64,000 nucleotides of DNA from Thermotoga sp. SG1 (GTDB taxonomy: Bacteria > Thermotogota > Thermotogae > Thermotogales > Thermotogaceae): the NCBI RefSeq assembly GCF_002865985.1, contig NZ_LNDD01000005.1, positions 124,001 through 188,000 on the forward strand. The letters run 5' to 3'. The notes under the pieces are model-generated. The model was given only the letters and a program-made list of their open reading frames with translations, was not told the DNA's origin and did no database searches. Of the stretch, positions 57,052 through 64,000 are shown one piece after another (the stretch's first letter is position 1; every line of letters starts with the position of its first letter). Position numbers and translations under genes: made by a program.

Positions 57052-57060
57052 TGGTATACT
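57052..57060 (+). promoter_or_regulatory. Extended -10 promoter of rpmH-rnpA
   Basis: TGGTATACT: TATACT (57055-57060) preceded by TG one base upstream, an extended -10. A -35 is poor. It lies just after the psuG stop and about 48 bases before rpmH. Confidence 0.5.
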
Positions 57061-57107
57061 AAAAATCGATGGTACTCCAGACACCGTGAAGAGGGAGGTC
57101 AGGCAAG

Positions 57108-57242
57108 ATGAAGAGAACGTACCAGCCTTCAAGAAGAAAGAGAAAAAGAACGCACGGCTTTCTTGCGAGGAAGAGAACTCCAGGAGGAAGAAGGGTTCTC
57201 AGGAACAGGAGGAAGAAGGGTCGCTGGAGACTGACTGTATGA
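57108..57242 (+). CDS. rpmH: 50S ribosomal protein L34
   Basis: 44 residues, [20 protein letters not shown], ending [11 protein letters not shown], exactly the family pattern. GGAGGT (57094-57099) lies 8 bases upstream. The stop overlaps the rnpA start by the ATGA pattern. Short enough to miss in a 60-codon search. Confidence 0.98.
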   Translation: MKRTYQPSRRKRKRTHGFLARKRTPGGRRVLRNRRKKGRWRLTV

Positions 57243-57592
57243 GCGAGCGTTTCACCAGAAAGGAACGCCTGAGGCTCAGGAAGGATTTCCTTGCGATATT
57301 CAAAGAAGGAAAGAGTTTGCAAAACGAGTATTTTGTGGTTCTGTTTTTGAAGAACGGTCTTGATCACTCGAGATTGGGAATAGTGGTGAAGAGAAAGTTT
57401 GGAAAAGCGACCAGAAGAAACAAATTGAAAAGATGGGTAAGAGAAACGTTCAGGAAGAACAAGGATAGAATACCAAAAGGTTTCGATATCGTGGTGATTC
57501 CCAGGAAAAGATTGTCCGAAGAGTTCGAAAGTATCAACTTCTGGGTGGTTCAGGAAAAGTTGCTCAGTCTCTTAGAGAGGATAGAGGAATGA
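57239..57592 (+). CDS. rnpA: Ribonuclease P protein component
   Basis: 117 residues from ATG 57239 ([20 protein letters not shown]), the length of the structurally known T. maritima protein. Binds RNase P RNA and the tRNA 5' leader; the signature [20 protein letters not shown] is present. The same frame stays open upstream through all of rpmH to 57035, see findings. It overlaps yidD by 4 bases. Confidence 0.97.
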   Translation: MSERFTRKERLRLRKDFLAIFKEGKSLQNEYFVVLFLKNGLDHSRLGIVVKRKFGKATRRNKLKRWVRETFRKNKDRIPKGFDIVVIPRKRLSEEFESINFWVVQEKLLSLLERIEE

Positions 57593-57828
57593 AAAGATTG
57601 CTCATAATGATCGTACGGTTCTATCAAAGATACATCTCTCCTCTGAAACCTCCAACCTGCAGGTTTGAGCCAACCTGTTCGACTTACTTCATACAGGCAT
57701 TGGAAAGGCACGGCCTTCTGAAAGGTTTTTTCCTGGGCCTCAGGCGTGTTGTTCGCTGCAACCCTCTTTCGAAAGGTGGATACGACCCAGTTCCCGAAGA
57801 ATTCTCGTTCAAACTGAGGAGGCGATGA
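57589..57828 (+). CDS. yidD: Membrane protein insertion efficiency factor YidD
   Basis: 79 residues. [40 protein letters not shown] and [16 protein letters not shown] are the conserved blocks with three cysteines; an amphipathic N-terminal helix anchors it to the inner face of the membrane. It lies between rnpA and yidC as in most bacteria. Confidence 0.97.
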   Translation: MKRLLIMIVRFYQRYISPLKPPTCRFEPTCSTYFIQALERHGLLKGFFLGLRRVVRCNPLSKGGYDPVPEEFSFKLRRR

Positions 57829-57830
57829 TC

Positions 57831-59162
57831 TTGAAAAGGATCGTGGCAGTGTTGCTTGTCATCTTGCCTTTCATCCTGTTCGGGATCGAACCCATCAAGG
57901 TCACACGCTCTGACGAAGAAATCGTTGTTTTGACCAGATTCAGGGAGTATCACTTCGATCTTGAAAAAGGCATACTGAAGGATTACTACACACTCGTTGA
58001 GGGCAGAAAACACGTTTTCACATACGGAAACGATGGTTTCGATGTGCTCGACGAGGGGACACCTCTCACTGTCATTGAAGAGCCGATAGTAACCGGAAAA
58101 GGAAAGACTGCGGAGGGATTTTCAGATGAAGTGAGTATCGTGTACAACTACGGATACGTGAAGAAGATCTTCACCATAAAAAATGACGAAAATTATCTCT
58201 TTTTTGTGGACATAGAAAATTCCAGGCCCGTGGAAGTAACGCTTCCCAGAGTTTCACTGGATCCCTCCACAGACAGATACATGGAGAACTACTTTGCCTC
58301 TTTCAACTCGAAATCGAGGACACTGGTTCTTGTCAAACACGATGAGGGCCTTCGCTTCGAAGGAACTCTGGAGGTGAACGGGCAAAAAAGACTCACCGTC
58401 TTCATGGGACCAAACAAGAGAACTTTGATCAAAAAAGCGTTCCCCGAAGACTATGAAGCCCTGATGAAAGTCCTTGGAAACATTCCTGGATTCAACAGAT
58501 GGTACGATTCTGTGTTCTATGGGCTCGTCTGGTTTTTCTGGTGGCTCAAAGATCTGACGAAAAGCTTCGGGTGGGCTATCGTTCTGTTCACACTGATAGT
58601 CAGGTTGATTTTGTATCCGCTCTATCATGCACAAACAAAGTCGCTCATAAACATGAGGAAACTCCAGCCGCAGATAGAGTCGATCAAGAAAAAATACAAA
58701 GATCCTACAAAACAACAGGAGGCACTGCTGAAACTCTACAGAGAAGCAGGTGTGAACCCTGCCAGCGGATGTCTGATGCTTCTCATACAGTTGCCGATCT
58801 TCATTCTTCTGTGGTCTGTTATCAGGTATTACGTCGAGGAGTTCGCTTACAGCGGTGGCTTTCTCATCTGGAAGGATCTTTCGGCAGGTGGTTTTGCAAA
58901 CAACTGGATTTTCCTTGTGATCACGATAGTGGCAAGCTATTACACCACCCTTCTCACGAGTCAGGATGTGAGAACGGCCTGGCAGGGTCTCATAATGTCC
59001 ATCATCTTTCCGTTCTTGTTCGTGGGACTTCCAAGTGGTCTGTTCCTTTACTACACGACAAACACGCTGATTCAACTCGCAGTTACCTATTACACCTACA
59101 GAAGGTACAAGATCAAAGGAATCACCACAAGAGAACTTCTAGGACTTCCGAAAAAGGCTTGA
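57831..59162 (+). CDS. yidC: Membrane protein insertase YidC
   Basis: 443 residues from TTG 57831, 8 bases after GAGGAGG; ATG 57825 (445 residues) is only 2 bases from it. Signal-anchor VAVLLVILPFILFG, a periplasmic beta-domain (about 25-215), then the insertase core with FGWAIVLFTLIVRLILYPLY, the coiled cytoplasmic loop MRKLQPQIESIKKKYKDPTK, NPASGCLMLLIQLPIFILLW and the last helices FLFVGLPSGLFLYYTTNTLI. The periplasmic domain shows it is the Gram-negative-type form, matching the outer toga. Confidence 0.96.
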   Translation: MKRIVAVLLVILPFILFGIEPIKVTRSDEEIVVLTRFREYHFDLEKGILKDYYTLVEGRKHVFTYGNDGFDVLDEGTPLTVIEEPIVTGKGKTAEGFSDEVSIVYNYGYVKKIFTIKNDENYLFFVDIENSRPVEVTLPRVSLDPSTDRYMENYFASFNSKSRTLVLVKHDEGLRFEGTLEVNGQKRLTVFMGPNKRTLIKKAFPEDYEALMKVLGNIPGFNRWYDSVFYGLVWFFWWLKDLTKSFGWAIVLFTLIVRLILYPLYHAQTKSLINMRKLQPQIESIKKKYKDPTKQQEALLKLYREAGVNPASGCLMLLIQLPIFILLWSVIRYYVEEFAYSGGFLIWKDLSAGGFANNWIFLVITIVASYYTTLLTSQDVRTAWQGLIMSIIFPFLFVGLPSGLFLYYTTNTLIQLAVTYYTYRRYKIKGITTRELLGLPKKA

Positions 59163-59179
59163 GGAAGAGGGGGGATTAG

Positions 59180-59845
59180 ATGAAAAAGGTCATCGAAAGA
59201 GCTCCTTCTGTAAACGAAGCCATTGAGAGGGTAGTCAAAAGGTACGGACTCGAAGAAAACGAGTACACGGTAAACGTTCTGGAGAAAGGATTCCAAGGCA
59301 TATTTGGACTTTTCTCAAAAGAAGCCGTCGTTGAGGTTTCAATCAAAAAGTCCTATTTTGAAAGGAGATTGAGAGAGTTTCTGGAAGACATACTGCGTGT
59401 GGTGGATCCTAATGTTAAAGTGGCTGTGAGATCTTCCGGAAGGAGTTTCTTCGTTGACGTGGACAGTGAGAACGTGGGAAGGTTGATAGGAAAACATGGA
59501 AAAACATTGGGTGCTCTTCAACACATCACGATGATTTTTCTGAACAGACTGAGTGATACGAAATTGAACGTGATCCTCGACATGGGAGATTACAGGGAAA
59601 AGAGGAGGAAATCGCTTGAGAAGATAGTTGAAGAAGCGGTGAAAAAAGCTCTTTCAGAGAAAACGAAAGTGACTCTCGATCCCATGTTTGCTTTCGAAAG
59701 GAGACAGGTTCACAAACTGGTTAAGAAGTACAAAGGTGTCACGAGCTATTCAGTGGGAGTGGAGCCTTACAGACGGGTTGTTATAGAGTACGTCGGAACA
59801 AAGAGGGAGGGAAGAAGAAGACATGATATTAAAGAGAGCATATGA
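59180..59845 (+). CDS. jag: Jag/KhpB RNA-binding protein
   Basis: 221 residues. Jag-N domain (VIERAPSVNEAIERVVKRYG, FQGIFGLFSKEAVVEVSIKK), KH domain (GRLIGKHGKTLGALQHITMI) and R3H-like end (MFAFERRQVHKLVKKYKGVT). RNA-binding partner of KhpA, linked to cell envelope and sRNA control in other bacteria. Its last 23 bases overlap the cupin gene. Confidence 0.95.
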   Translation: MKKVIERAPSVNEAIERVVKRYGLEENEYTVNVLEKGFQGIFGLFSKEAVVEVSIKKSYFERRLREFLEDILRVVDPNVKVAVRSSGRSFFVDVDSENVGRLIGKHGKTLGALQHITMIFLNRLSDTKLNVILDMGDYREKRRKSLEKIVEEAVKKALSEKTKVTLDPMFAFERRQVHKLVKKYKGVTSYSVGVEPYRRVVIEYVGTKREGRRRHDIKESI

Positions 59846-60167
59846 TGTCACTCCCCAGGAGATATCTACAGATAGTGTAAAGGGTGTCCAAAAGCGAGTT
59901 TTGATAGGGCTTAAAGAAGCAAGAAATTTCGTCATGAGGCTCTTCACAGTAAAACCATCTGGTGTTATAGAAAGACACACACATCCCTGGGAGCATGAAA
60001 TATTCGTTCTGAAAGGAAAGTTGACGGTTCTGGACGAGAAAGGTGAAAAAGTGGTGGAAGAAGGACACTGTATCTATGTAGAACCCAACGAGGTTCATGG
60101 ATTCAGAAACGACACGGACAGTGATGTGGAGTTTCTCTGTTTGATACCCAAAGAAGGCGGAGAGTAA
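59823..60167 (+). CDS. Small cupin-fold metalloprotein (TM1459 type)
   Basis: 114 residues, a single cupin barrel. Motif 1 VIERHTHPWEHEIFVLKGKL and motif 2 VYVEPNEVHGFRNDTDSD-like region give four histidine ligands for a metal. Nearly the same as the T. maritima cupin TM1459 whose structure is known and which has metal-dependent oxidative activity in vitro; the biological substrate is unknown. It starts inside the end of jag. Confidence 0.9.
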   Translation: MILKRAYDVTPQEISTDSVKGVQKRVLIGLKEARNFVMRLFTVKPSGVIERHTHPWEHEIFVLKGKLTVLDEKGEKVVEEGHCIYVEPNEVHGFRNDTDSDVEFLCLIPKEGGE

Positions 60168-60214
60168 TTCTTTTTTAAAGAACACGAAAAAAAAGAGTAG
60201 TAAAATACTCCTCT

Positions 60215-60264
60215 GGCGCTTGAAGTGCGTCAAAAAATCCCGTTTGGGTACGTACTTCAGCGCC
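60215..60264 (+). promoter_or_regulatory. Leader hairpin upstream of rplU (L21 leader-like)
   Basis: GGCGCTTGAAGT (60215-60226) pairs with ACTTCAGCGCC (60254-60264), 11 pairs with one bulged T. Inside, a second small stem TCCC/GGGT closes the loop. A TAAAAT at 60201-60206 could be the -10 of the transcript. It ends about 16 bases before the rplU SD. Position and shape recall the ribosomal-protein L21 leader of Firmicutes, where the L21 operon controls itself; homology is not proved. Confidence 0.55.
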
Positions 60265-60293
60265 TGTATACCAACAGGTAGGAGGTGAAGGTT

Positions 60294-60608
60294 TTGTACG
60301 CCATCGTAGAAACAGCGGGAAGGCAGTACAAAGTGGAGGAAGGAAGGATCCTTTACACCGAAAAGCAGGCAGAGTACGCTCCTGGAGACGAGATCGTCTT
60401 CGACAAAGTGGTGTTTCTGAGAAAGGACAACGAAGTACTCGTTGGAAGACCCTATGTTGAAGGCGCAAGGGTCGTTGGAAAGGTGCTCGAACACGCCAAG
60501 GCCAGAAAGGTGAAAACGGTGAAGTACAGACCCAGGAAAAACAGCAAGGTAGAAAAAGGGCACAGGCAGTGGTACACTGCCATCAAGATCGAAAAGATCG
60601 AGGTATGA
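60294..60608 (+). CDS. rplU: 50S ribosomal protein L21
   Basis: 104 residues from TTG 60294, 6 bases after AGGAGGTG; GTG 60285 overlaps the [22 protein letters not shown] is the family start; [20 protein letters not shown] and [16 protein letters not shown] follow. The stop overlaps the prp start. Confidence 0.97.
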   Translation: MYAIVETAGRQYKVEEGRILYTEKQAEYAPGDEIVFDKVVFLRKDNEVLVGRPYVEGARVVGKVLEHAKARKVKTVKYRPRKNSKVEKGHRQWYTAIKIEKIEV

Positions 60609-60889
60609 TAGAAGTAACCATCACCGATACTTTCTTCGAAGTGAAGGGTCATGCATCGAACGAAGTTGCCTGTGCGTCTGTGAGTGTTCTCACTCAACAT
60701 GTAGCGAACTTCTTGAAGGAGGAAAAGGTTGCAAGAATAGACAAAAGATCGGGTTATCTGAAAGTGGAATTTGAAAAACTGGAACCGTGTGAAGTAAAGG
60801 TACTCGCAGCGATGGTGAGATCTTTGAGAGAACTGGAGCAGAAGTTTCCTTCCCAAATTAAAGTGGAGGTGATTCTGAATGGCACATAA
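60605..60889 (+). CDS. prp: Ribosomal-processing cysteine protease Prp (YsxB)
   Basis: 94 residues from ATG 60605. The catalytic pair is visible as His in [10 protein letters not shown] and Cys in [15 protein letters not shown], the GHA...CAxVS pattern of Prp. In Firmicutes it cuts an N-terminal extension from L27. It lies between rplU and rpmA as in those genomes, but the L27 here has no extension, see findings. It overlaps rpmA by 11 bases. Confidence 0.93.
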   Translation: MIEVTITDTFFEVKGHASNEVACASVSVLTQHVANFLKEEKVARIDKRSGYLKVEFEKLEPCEVKVLAAMVRSLRELEQKFPSQIKVEVILNGT

Positions 60890-61130
60890 AAAGAGCGGCG
60901 GTGTTGCAAAGAACGGCAGAGACAGTCTTCCAAAGTATCTTGGGGTTAAAGTGGGAGACGGACAATTCGTAAAAGCAGGGAACATACTCGTGAGGCAGAG
61001 GGGCACAAGGTTTTACCCAGGAAAAAACGTTGGAATGGGAAGAGATTTCACGCTCTTTGCTCTGAAGGATGGCAGGGTGAAGTTCGAACAGAAAAACAAC
61101 AAAAAGTATGTGAGCGTTTATGAGGAGTGA
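60879..61130 (+). CDS. rpmA: 50S ribosomal protein L27
   Basis: 83 residues from ATG 60879, 7 bases after GGAGGTG. It begins directly with [20 protein letters not shown], the mature form that reaches the peptidyl-transferase centre. The codon just upstream in frame is TGA, so no longer N terminus is possible. [20 protein letters not shown] and the rest are normal. Confidence 0.98.
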   Translation: MAHKKSGGVAKNGRDSLPKYLGVKVGDGQFVKAGNILVRQRGTRFYPGKNVGMGRDFTLFALKDGRVKFEQKNNKKYVSVYEE

Positions 61131-61134
61131 AAGG

Positions 61135-61686
61135 GTGAACGGCATAAAGCGGATCTCCTTTGTTGGAGTGTTTTCTGCCCTTGCAACACTCATGATGTTT
61201 CTGGAGTTTCCCATATTTCCACAGGCAAGTTTTTTGAAATACGATCCCAGTGAGATCCCGGCACTCATTGTGAGTTTTCTGCTGGGACCAAAGGTGGGCA
61301 TGCTTGTAATTTTGATCAAGGATGTTCTGTTCTTTCTGGTAAAATCGGGTGATCCTGTAGGAATCGCAATGAACGCGGTTCTGGGAATGTCCTTTGTTGG
61401 ACTGGCTGGTCTCATTTACCACAGAAACAAAAGCAAGATAACGGCCATAAAGGGAATGATCATAGCGACTCTCTTCACAACGGGATTTGCGCTTGGTTTG
61501 AACGCGTTGATCGTTCCTCTGTACTTCAAGGCTCCTTTCGAACTGTACTTGAAGTTTTTCCCGTTCATTCTGGCCTTCAATCTCGTGAAGTTTGGGGCTG
61601 ACTCGATGGTCACTTTCTTCGTCTACAAGAAGGTTTCGAGTATCTTCAAGTTAGAAACAGTAGAAGGGAGGAACAGCAATGGCTAG
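61135..61686 (+). CDS. ribU: ECF transporter substrate-binding component, riboflavin type (RibU)
   Basis: 183 residues from GTG 61135, 7 bases after AGGAG; ATG 61120 overlaps rpmA. About six helices: [60 protein letters not shown] and others. [20 protein letters not shown] is typical of RibU/ECF S components. It captures riboflavin and works with EcfA/EcfT encoded elsewhere. No FMN riboswitch is seen upstream. The assignment rests on similarity to the T. maritima RibU I remember. It overlaps rplM by 8 bases. Confidence 0.85.
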   Translation: MNGIKRISFVGVFSALATLMMFLEFPIFPQASFLKYDPSEIPALIVSFLLGPKVGMLVILIKDVLFFLVKSGDPVGIAMNAVLGMSFVGLAGLIYHRNKSKITAIKGMIIATLFTTGFALGLNALIVPLYFKAPFELYLKFFPFILAFNLVKFGADSMVTFFVYKKVSSIFKLETVEGRNSNG

Positions 61687-62128
61687 ATACTTTCCCGTTC
61701 AAAAAACGACGATGGTGAAACCCGAAGAAGTGGAGAGAAAATGGTACGTTGTCGACGCTTCCGGGAAGGTTCTTGGAAGGTTGGCAACACGTATAGCAAA
61801 GATTTTGATGGGGAAACACAAACCATCTTACACTCCCCACGTTGACACGGGAGATTATGTGATCGTTGTGAACGCAGACAAAGTGGTACTCACAGGTAAG
61901 AAGTGGGATCAGAAAGTGTACTATTGGCACTCTGGATACCCTGGTGGTCTCAAATCTATGACCGCAAGGCAGATGCTTGAGAAGCATCCAGAAAGACTCA
62001 TATGGCTTGCGGTCAAGAGGATGCTTCCAAAGAACAAGATGGGCAGGAGGATGCTCAGAAGACTCAAGGTGTACGCGTCTTCCGAACATCCTCATCAGGC
62101 TCAGAAACCAGAACCAATTGAATTGTGA
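61679..62128 (+). CDS. rplM: 50S ribosomal protein L13
   Basis: 149 residues. [60 protein letters not shown] and [20 protein letters not shown] are conserved. The start lies inside the end of the transporter gene. It forms the usual pair with rpsI. Confidence 0.98.
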   Translation: MARYFPVQKTTMVKPEEVERKWYVVDASGKVLGRLATRIAKILMGKHKPSYTPHVDTGDYVIVVNADKVVLTGKKWDQKVYYWHSGYPGGLKSMTARQMLEKHPERLIWLAVKRMLPKNKMGRRMLRRLKVYASSEHPHQAQKPEPIEL

Positions 62129-62143
62129 TGAGGAGGGAATAAA

Positions 62144-62548
62144 ATGGCCGGTGTTATCGGATATTACGGAACAGGAAGAAGAAAGACTGCGGTTGCAAGA
62201 GTTTACCTGAGACCTGGTGATGGGAAGGTCAAAGTGAACGGAAAAGAGTACGAGAGTCTGAATGACTATTTCAAAAACGTCGCCTGGACAAAGCACGCCA
62301 TAGAACCTCTTGAGGTGACGAACACCCTTGGAAAATTCGATCTTGTGATCAGAGTAAACGGTGGTGGTCTTTCTGGACAGGCCGGTGCTGTGAGATTGGG
62401 CATAGCCCGTGCTCTGCTTCAGTACGATGAAAACCTGAAATCTGTCCTCAAAAAATACAAGATGCTCACAAGAGACCCGAGAGAAGTCGAAAGGAAGAAG
62501 TACGGTTTGAAGAAAGCAAGAAGGGCACCACAGTTCTCCAAGAGATGA
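62144..62548 (+). CDS. rpsI: 30S ribosomal protein S9
   Basis: 134 residues. [40 protein letters not shown] and the P-site tRNA-contacting C-terminal tail [12 protein letters not shown] are present. Confidence 0.98.
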   Translation: MAGVIGYYGTGRRKTAVARVYLRPGDGKVKVNGKEYESLNDYFKNVAWTKHAIEPLEVTNTLGKFDLVIRVNGGGLSGQAGAVRLGIARALLQYDENLKSVLKKYKMLTRDPREVERKKYGLKKARRAPQFSKR

Positions 62549-62574
62549 TCTCCTGAAAAAGAAAGCAACACGGG

Positions 62575-62602
62575 GGTCCGGTTGCCCCGGACCTCTCTTT
62601 TT
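62575..62602 (+). terminator. Rho-independent terminator after rpsI
   Basis: GGTCCGG (62575-62581), loop TTGCC, CCGGACC (62587-62593), perfect 7-bp stem extended by further G-U/G-C pairs, then CTCTTTTTC. It separates the ribosomal genes from dnaG. Confidence 0.88.
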
Positions 62603-62626
62603 CTCTACATTCCAAGGAGTGAGAAT

Positions 62627-64000
62627 GTGATTCCTCGAGAGGTGATCGAGGAAATAAAGGAGAAGGTTGACATCGTTGAAGTGGTTTCAGAGTACGTGAA
62701 TCTCACAAGAGTTGGTTCTTCATACCGGGCACTCTGTCCCTTTCATGCGGAAACGAATCCTTCCTTTTATGTCCATCCGGGCTTAAAGATATATCATTGT
62801 TTTGGTTGCGGTGCAAGTGGTGACGTCATCAAGTTCCTTCAGGAAATGGAGGGAATAACCTTTCAAGAAGCTCTGGAAAGGCTTGCAAGAAGGGCTGGTG
62901 TGGATCTTTCCGCGTACAGATCAACTGGAAGCTCTGATTACACCAGATACGTTCATCTGTACGAGAGGGTCTGGAAGAGATACGTTAACGAACTCAAAAA
63001 ATCACATCAGGCAAAGGAGTATCTGCTATCCAGAGGGTTCACCGAGGAAGAAATGGAGAACTATGGATTCGGTTACGTTCCTGAAGACTCGGAAATAGCC
63101 GCTGAAGTCGGAAAAGAGTTGAATCTGAAGGAAGACGAAGTGATGAGGTACGGGCTTGCCTTGAAGAAAGGAAACAGACTGGTCGATAGATTCGAAGGAA
63201 GGTTGATCGTTCCGATAAAAAACGACAGGGGGCAGATCGTTGCCTTCGGAGGTCGTTTGTTGGGGGACGGTGAACCGAAGTACCTGAACTCTCCAGACAC
63301 CAGATACTTCTCCAAGAGAAAGACACTGTTTCTCTTTGACGAGGCAAAAAAGGTGGCGAAAGATGTTGGCTTTTTTGTTGTAACTGAAGGATATTTCGAT
63401 GCCCTGGCGTTCAGAAGAGACGGCATACCAACCGCGGTGGCAGTTTTGGGAGCGAGTCTTTCACGCGAAGCCATACTGAAACTTTCCGCATATTCAAAGA
63501 ACGTGATCCTGTGTTTTGACAACGACAGGGCGGGTCTCAGAGCCACTTTGAAATCTCTAGAAGACCTTCTGGAGTACGAGTTCAACGTTTTGATAGCAAC
63601 ACCTGATCCCTACAAGGATCCGGATGAACTTTTTCAGAAAGAGGGAAGAGGATCTCTCAAAGATATGCTCAAAAAATCTGTTTCTTTTGAGTATTTCCTG
63701 ACAAAGGCGGGAGAAGTTTTTTTCGATAAGGGTAGTCCTGCAGGTATGAGGTCCTATCTTTCCTTCCTGAAAAGATGGGTCCAGAGGATGAGAAGGAAGG
63801 GATACCTCAAGAATATAGACAATCTTGTGAAGGAGGTTTCCAGTTCGACTCAAATACCAGAAAACCAGATCTTGAACTTTTTCGAAAGCGATAGGTCTAA
63901 TAATGTGCCTGTTCAAGAGGCGAAGGTGCAAAAGGTCTACGACGAAGGAAAAGGGCTTGCCTATCTGTTCTTGAACTATGAGGACTTCAGAGAAAGGATA
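62627..64000 (+). CDS. dnaG: DNA primase (5' part)
   Basis: 458 codons to the window edge without a stop; the helicase-interacting C terminus is outside. GTG 62627 lies 7 bases after AAGGAG. Zinc domain: CPFHAETNPSFYVHPGLKIY with HCFGCGASGDVIKF (CHC2 type). Polymerase core: SRGFTEEEMENYGFGYVP, RLIVPIKNDRGQIVAFGGR, YLNSPDTRYFSKRKTLF, then TOPRIM VVTEGYFDALAF and CFDNDRAGLRATLKS with the metal-binding Asp residues. It is commonly followed by rpoD (sigma A). Confidence 0.97.
   Translation, partial: MIPREVIEEIKEKVDIVEVVSEYVNLTRVGSSYRALCPFHAETNPSFYVHPGLKIYHCFGCGASGDVIKFLQEMEGITFQEALERLARRAGVDLSAYRSTGSSDYTRYVHLYERVWKRYVNELKKSHQAKEYLLSRGFTEEEMENYGFGYVPEDSEIAAEVGKELNLKEDEVMRYGLALKKGNRLVDRFEGRLIVPIKNDRGQIVAFGGRLLGDGEPKYLNSPDTRYFSKRKTLFLFDEAKKVAKDVGFFVVTEGYFDALAFRRDGIPTAVAVLGASLSREAILKLSAYSKNVILCFDNDRAGLRATLKSLEDLLEYEFNVLIATPDPYKDPDELFQKEGRGSLKDMLKKSVSFEYFLTKAGEVFFDKGSPAGMRSYLSFLKRWVQRMRRKGYLKNIDNLVKEVSSSTQIPENQILNFFESDRSNNVPVQEAKVQKVYDEGKGLAYLFLNYEDFRERI

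Noticed and set aside
60168-60186. TTCTTTTTTAAAGAA as a terminator after the cupin gene
   Set aside because: A short AT-only palindrome without a GC stem; it would be unstable at hyperthermophilic temperature.

Overview
The window is 64 kb of a Thermotoga chromosome (order Thermotogales, hyperthermophilic anaerobic bacteria). Its proteins read as close homologues of Thermotoga maritima genes, for example EF-Tu, NusA, RnpA, the TM1459-type cupin and the DUF1893 protein. EF-Tu and the lysine riboswitch differ from the MSB8 versions as I remember them at a number of positions, so a sister species or strain (T. neapolitana-like) is more likely than MSB8 itself. Genes are tightly packed, start and stop codons often overlap (ATGA), and GTG and TTG starts behind strong AGGAGG Shine-Dalgarno (SD) sites are common. 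Where several in-frame starts exist I chose the one 5 to 10 bases after the SD site.

Layout. 1-9.5 kb, + strand: a run of folD (5' end outside the window), xseA, xseB, dxs, an Asp23-family gene, fakA-like, a TPR protein, apgM and a short comEC. 9.5-11.6 kb, - strand: tRNA-Ser(GGA), a terminator, rimP, nusA and a Fur-family regulator that overlaps the end of comEC. 11.67-13.56 kb: a CRISPR array with 27 identical 30-bp repeats and two decayed ones, with no cas genes nearby. 13.56-14.15 kb: AT-rich DNA without a convincing gene. 14.16-24 kb, + strand: promoter, lysine riboswitch, terminator, then asd-dapF-dapA-dapB-dapH-lysC-lysA-acetyl-DAP deacetylase, a second Fur-family regulator, a small membrane protein and tmcAL. 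24-29.9 kb, - strand: phoH, a 7TM-HD phosphodiesterase (PgpH type), ybeY, DUF1015, a YugP-type zinc peptidase and rsmB. 29.9-49.9 kb, + strand: a DUF1893 gene, then the fused str-S10-spc-alpha ribosomal cluster of 35 genes (rpsL to rplQ) behind one strong promoter and ended by a terminator that overlaps the rplQ stop. 49.9-64 kb: rho, glucokinase and degV on the + strand; DUF5317-like, HD-GYP, a small odd locus and engB on the - strand; then on the + strand cobO-like, psuG, rpmH-rnpA-yidD-yidC-jag-cupin, a leader hairpin with rplU-prp-rpmA, a RibU-type transporter component, rplM-rpsI, a terminator, and dnaG running off the right edge.

How it works together. The lysine genes form a feedback unit controlled by the riboswitch and use the N-acetyl branch of diaminopimelate synthesis. 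rimP-nusA behind a tRNA and a terminator resembles the metY-rimP-nusA arrangement of enterobacteria. rpmH-rnpA-yidD-yidC-jag is the usual ribosome, RNase P and membrane-insertion cluster. The - strand group phoH-pgpH-ybeY-rsmB joins rRNA processing to a nucleotide-signalling phosphodiesterase.

Most of the window is conserved housekeeping DNA. I see no new multi-gene defence or mobile system. The points most worth a second look are: the CRISPR/tRNA junction and its spacers; two mutually exclusive hairpins before rpsJ; Prp protease beside an L27 that has no cleavable extension; a CTG start in tmcAL; the unusual expression platform of the riboswitch; and a small - strand locus with a run of seven G.
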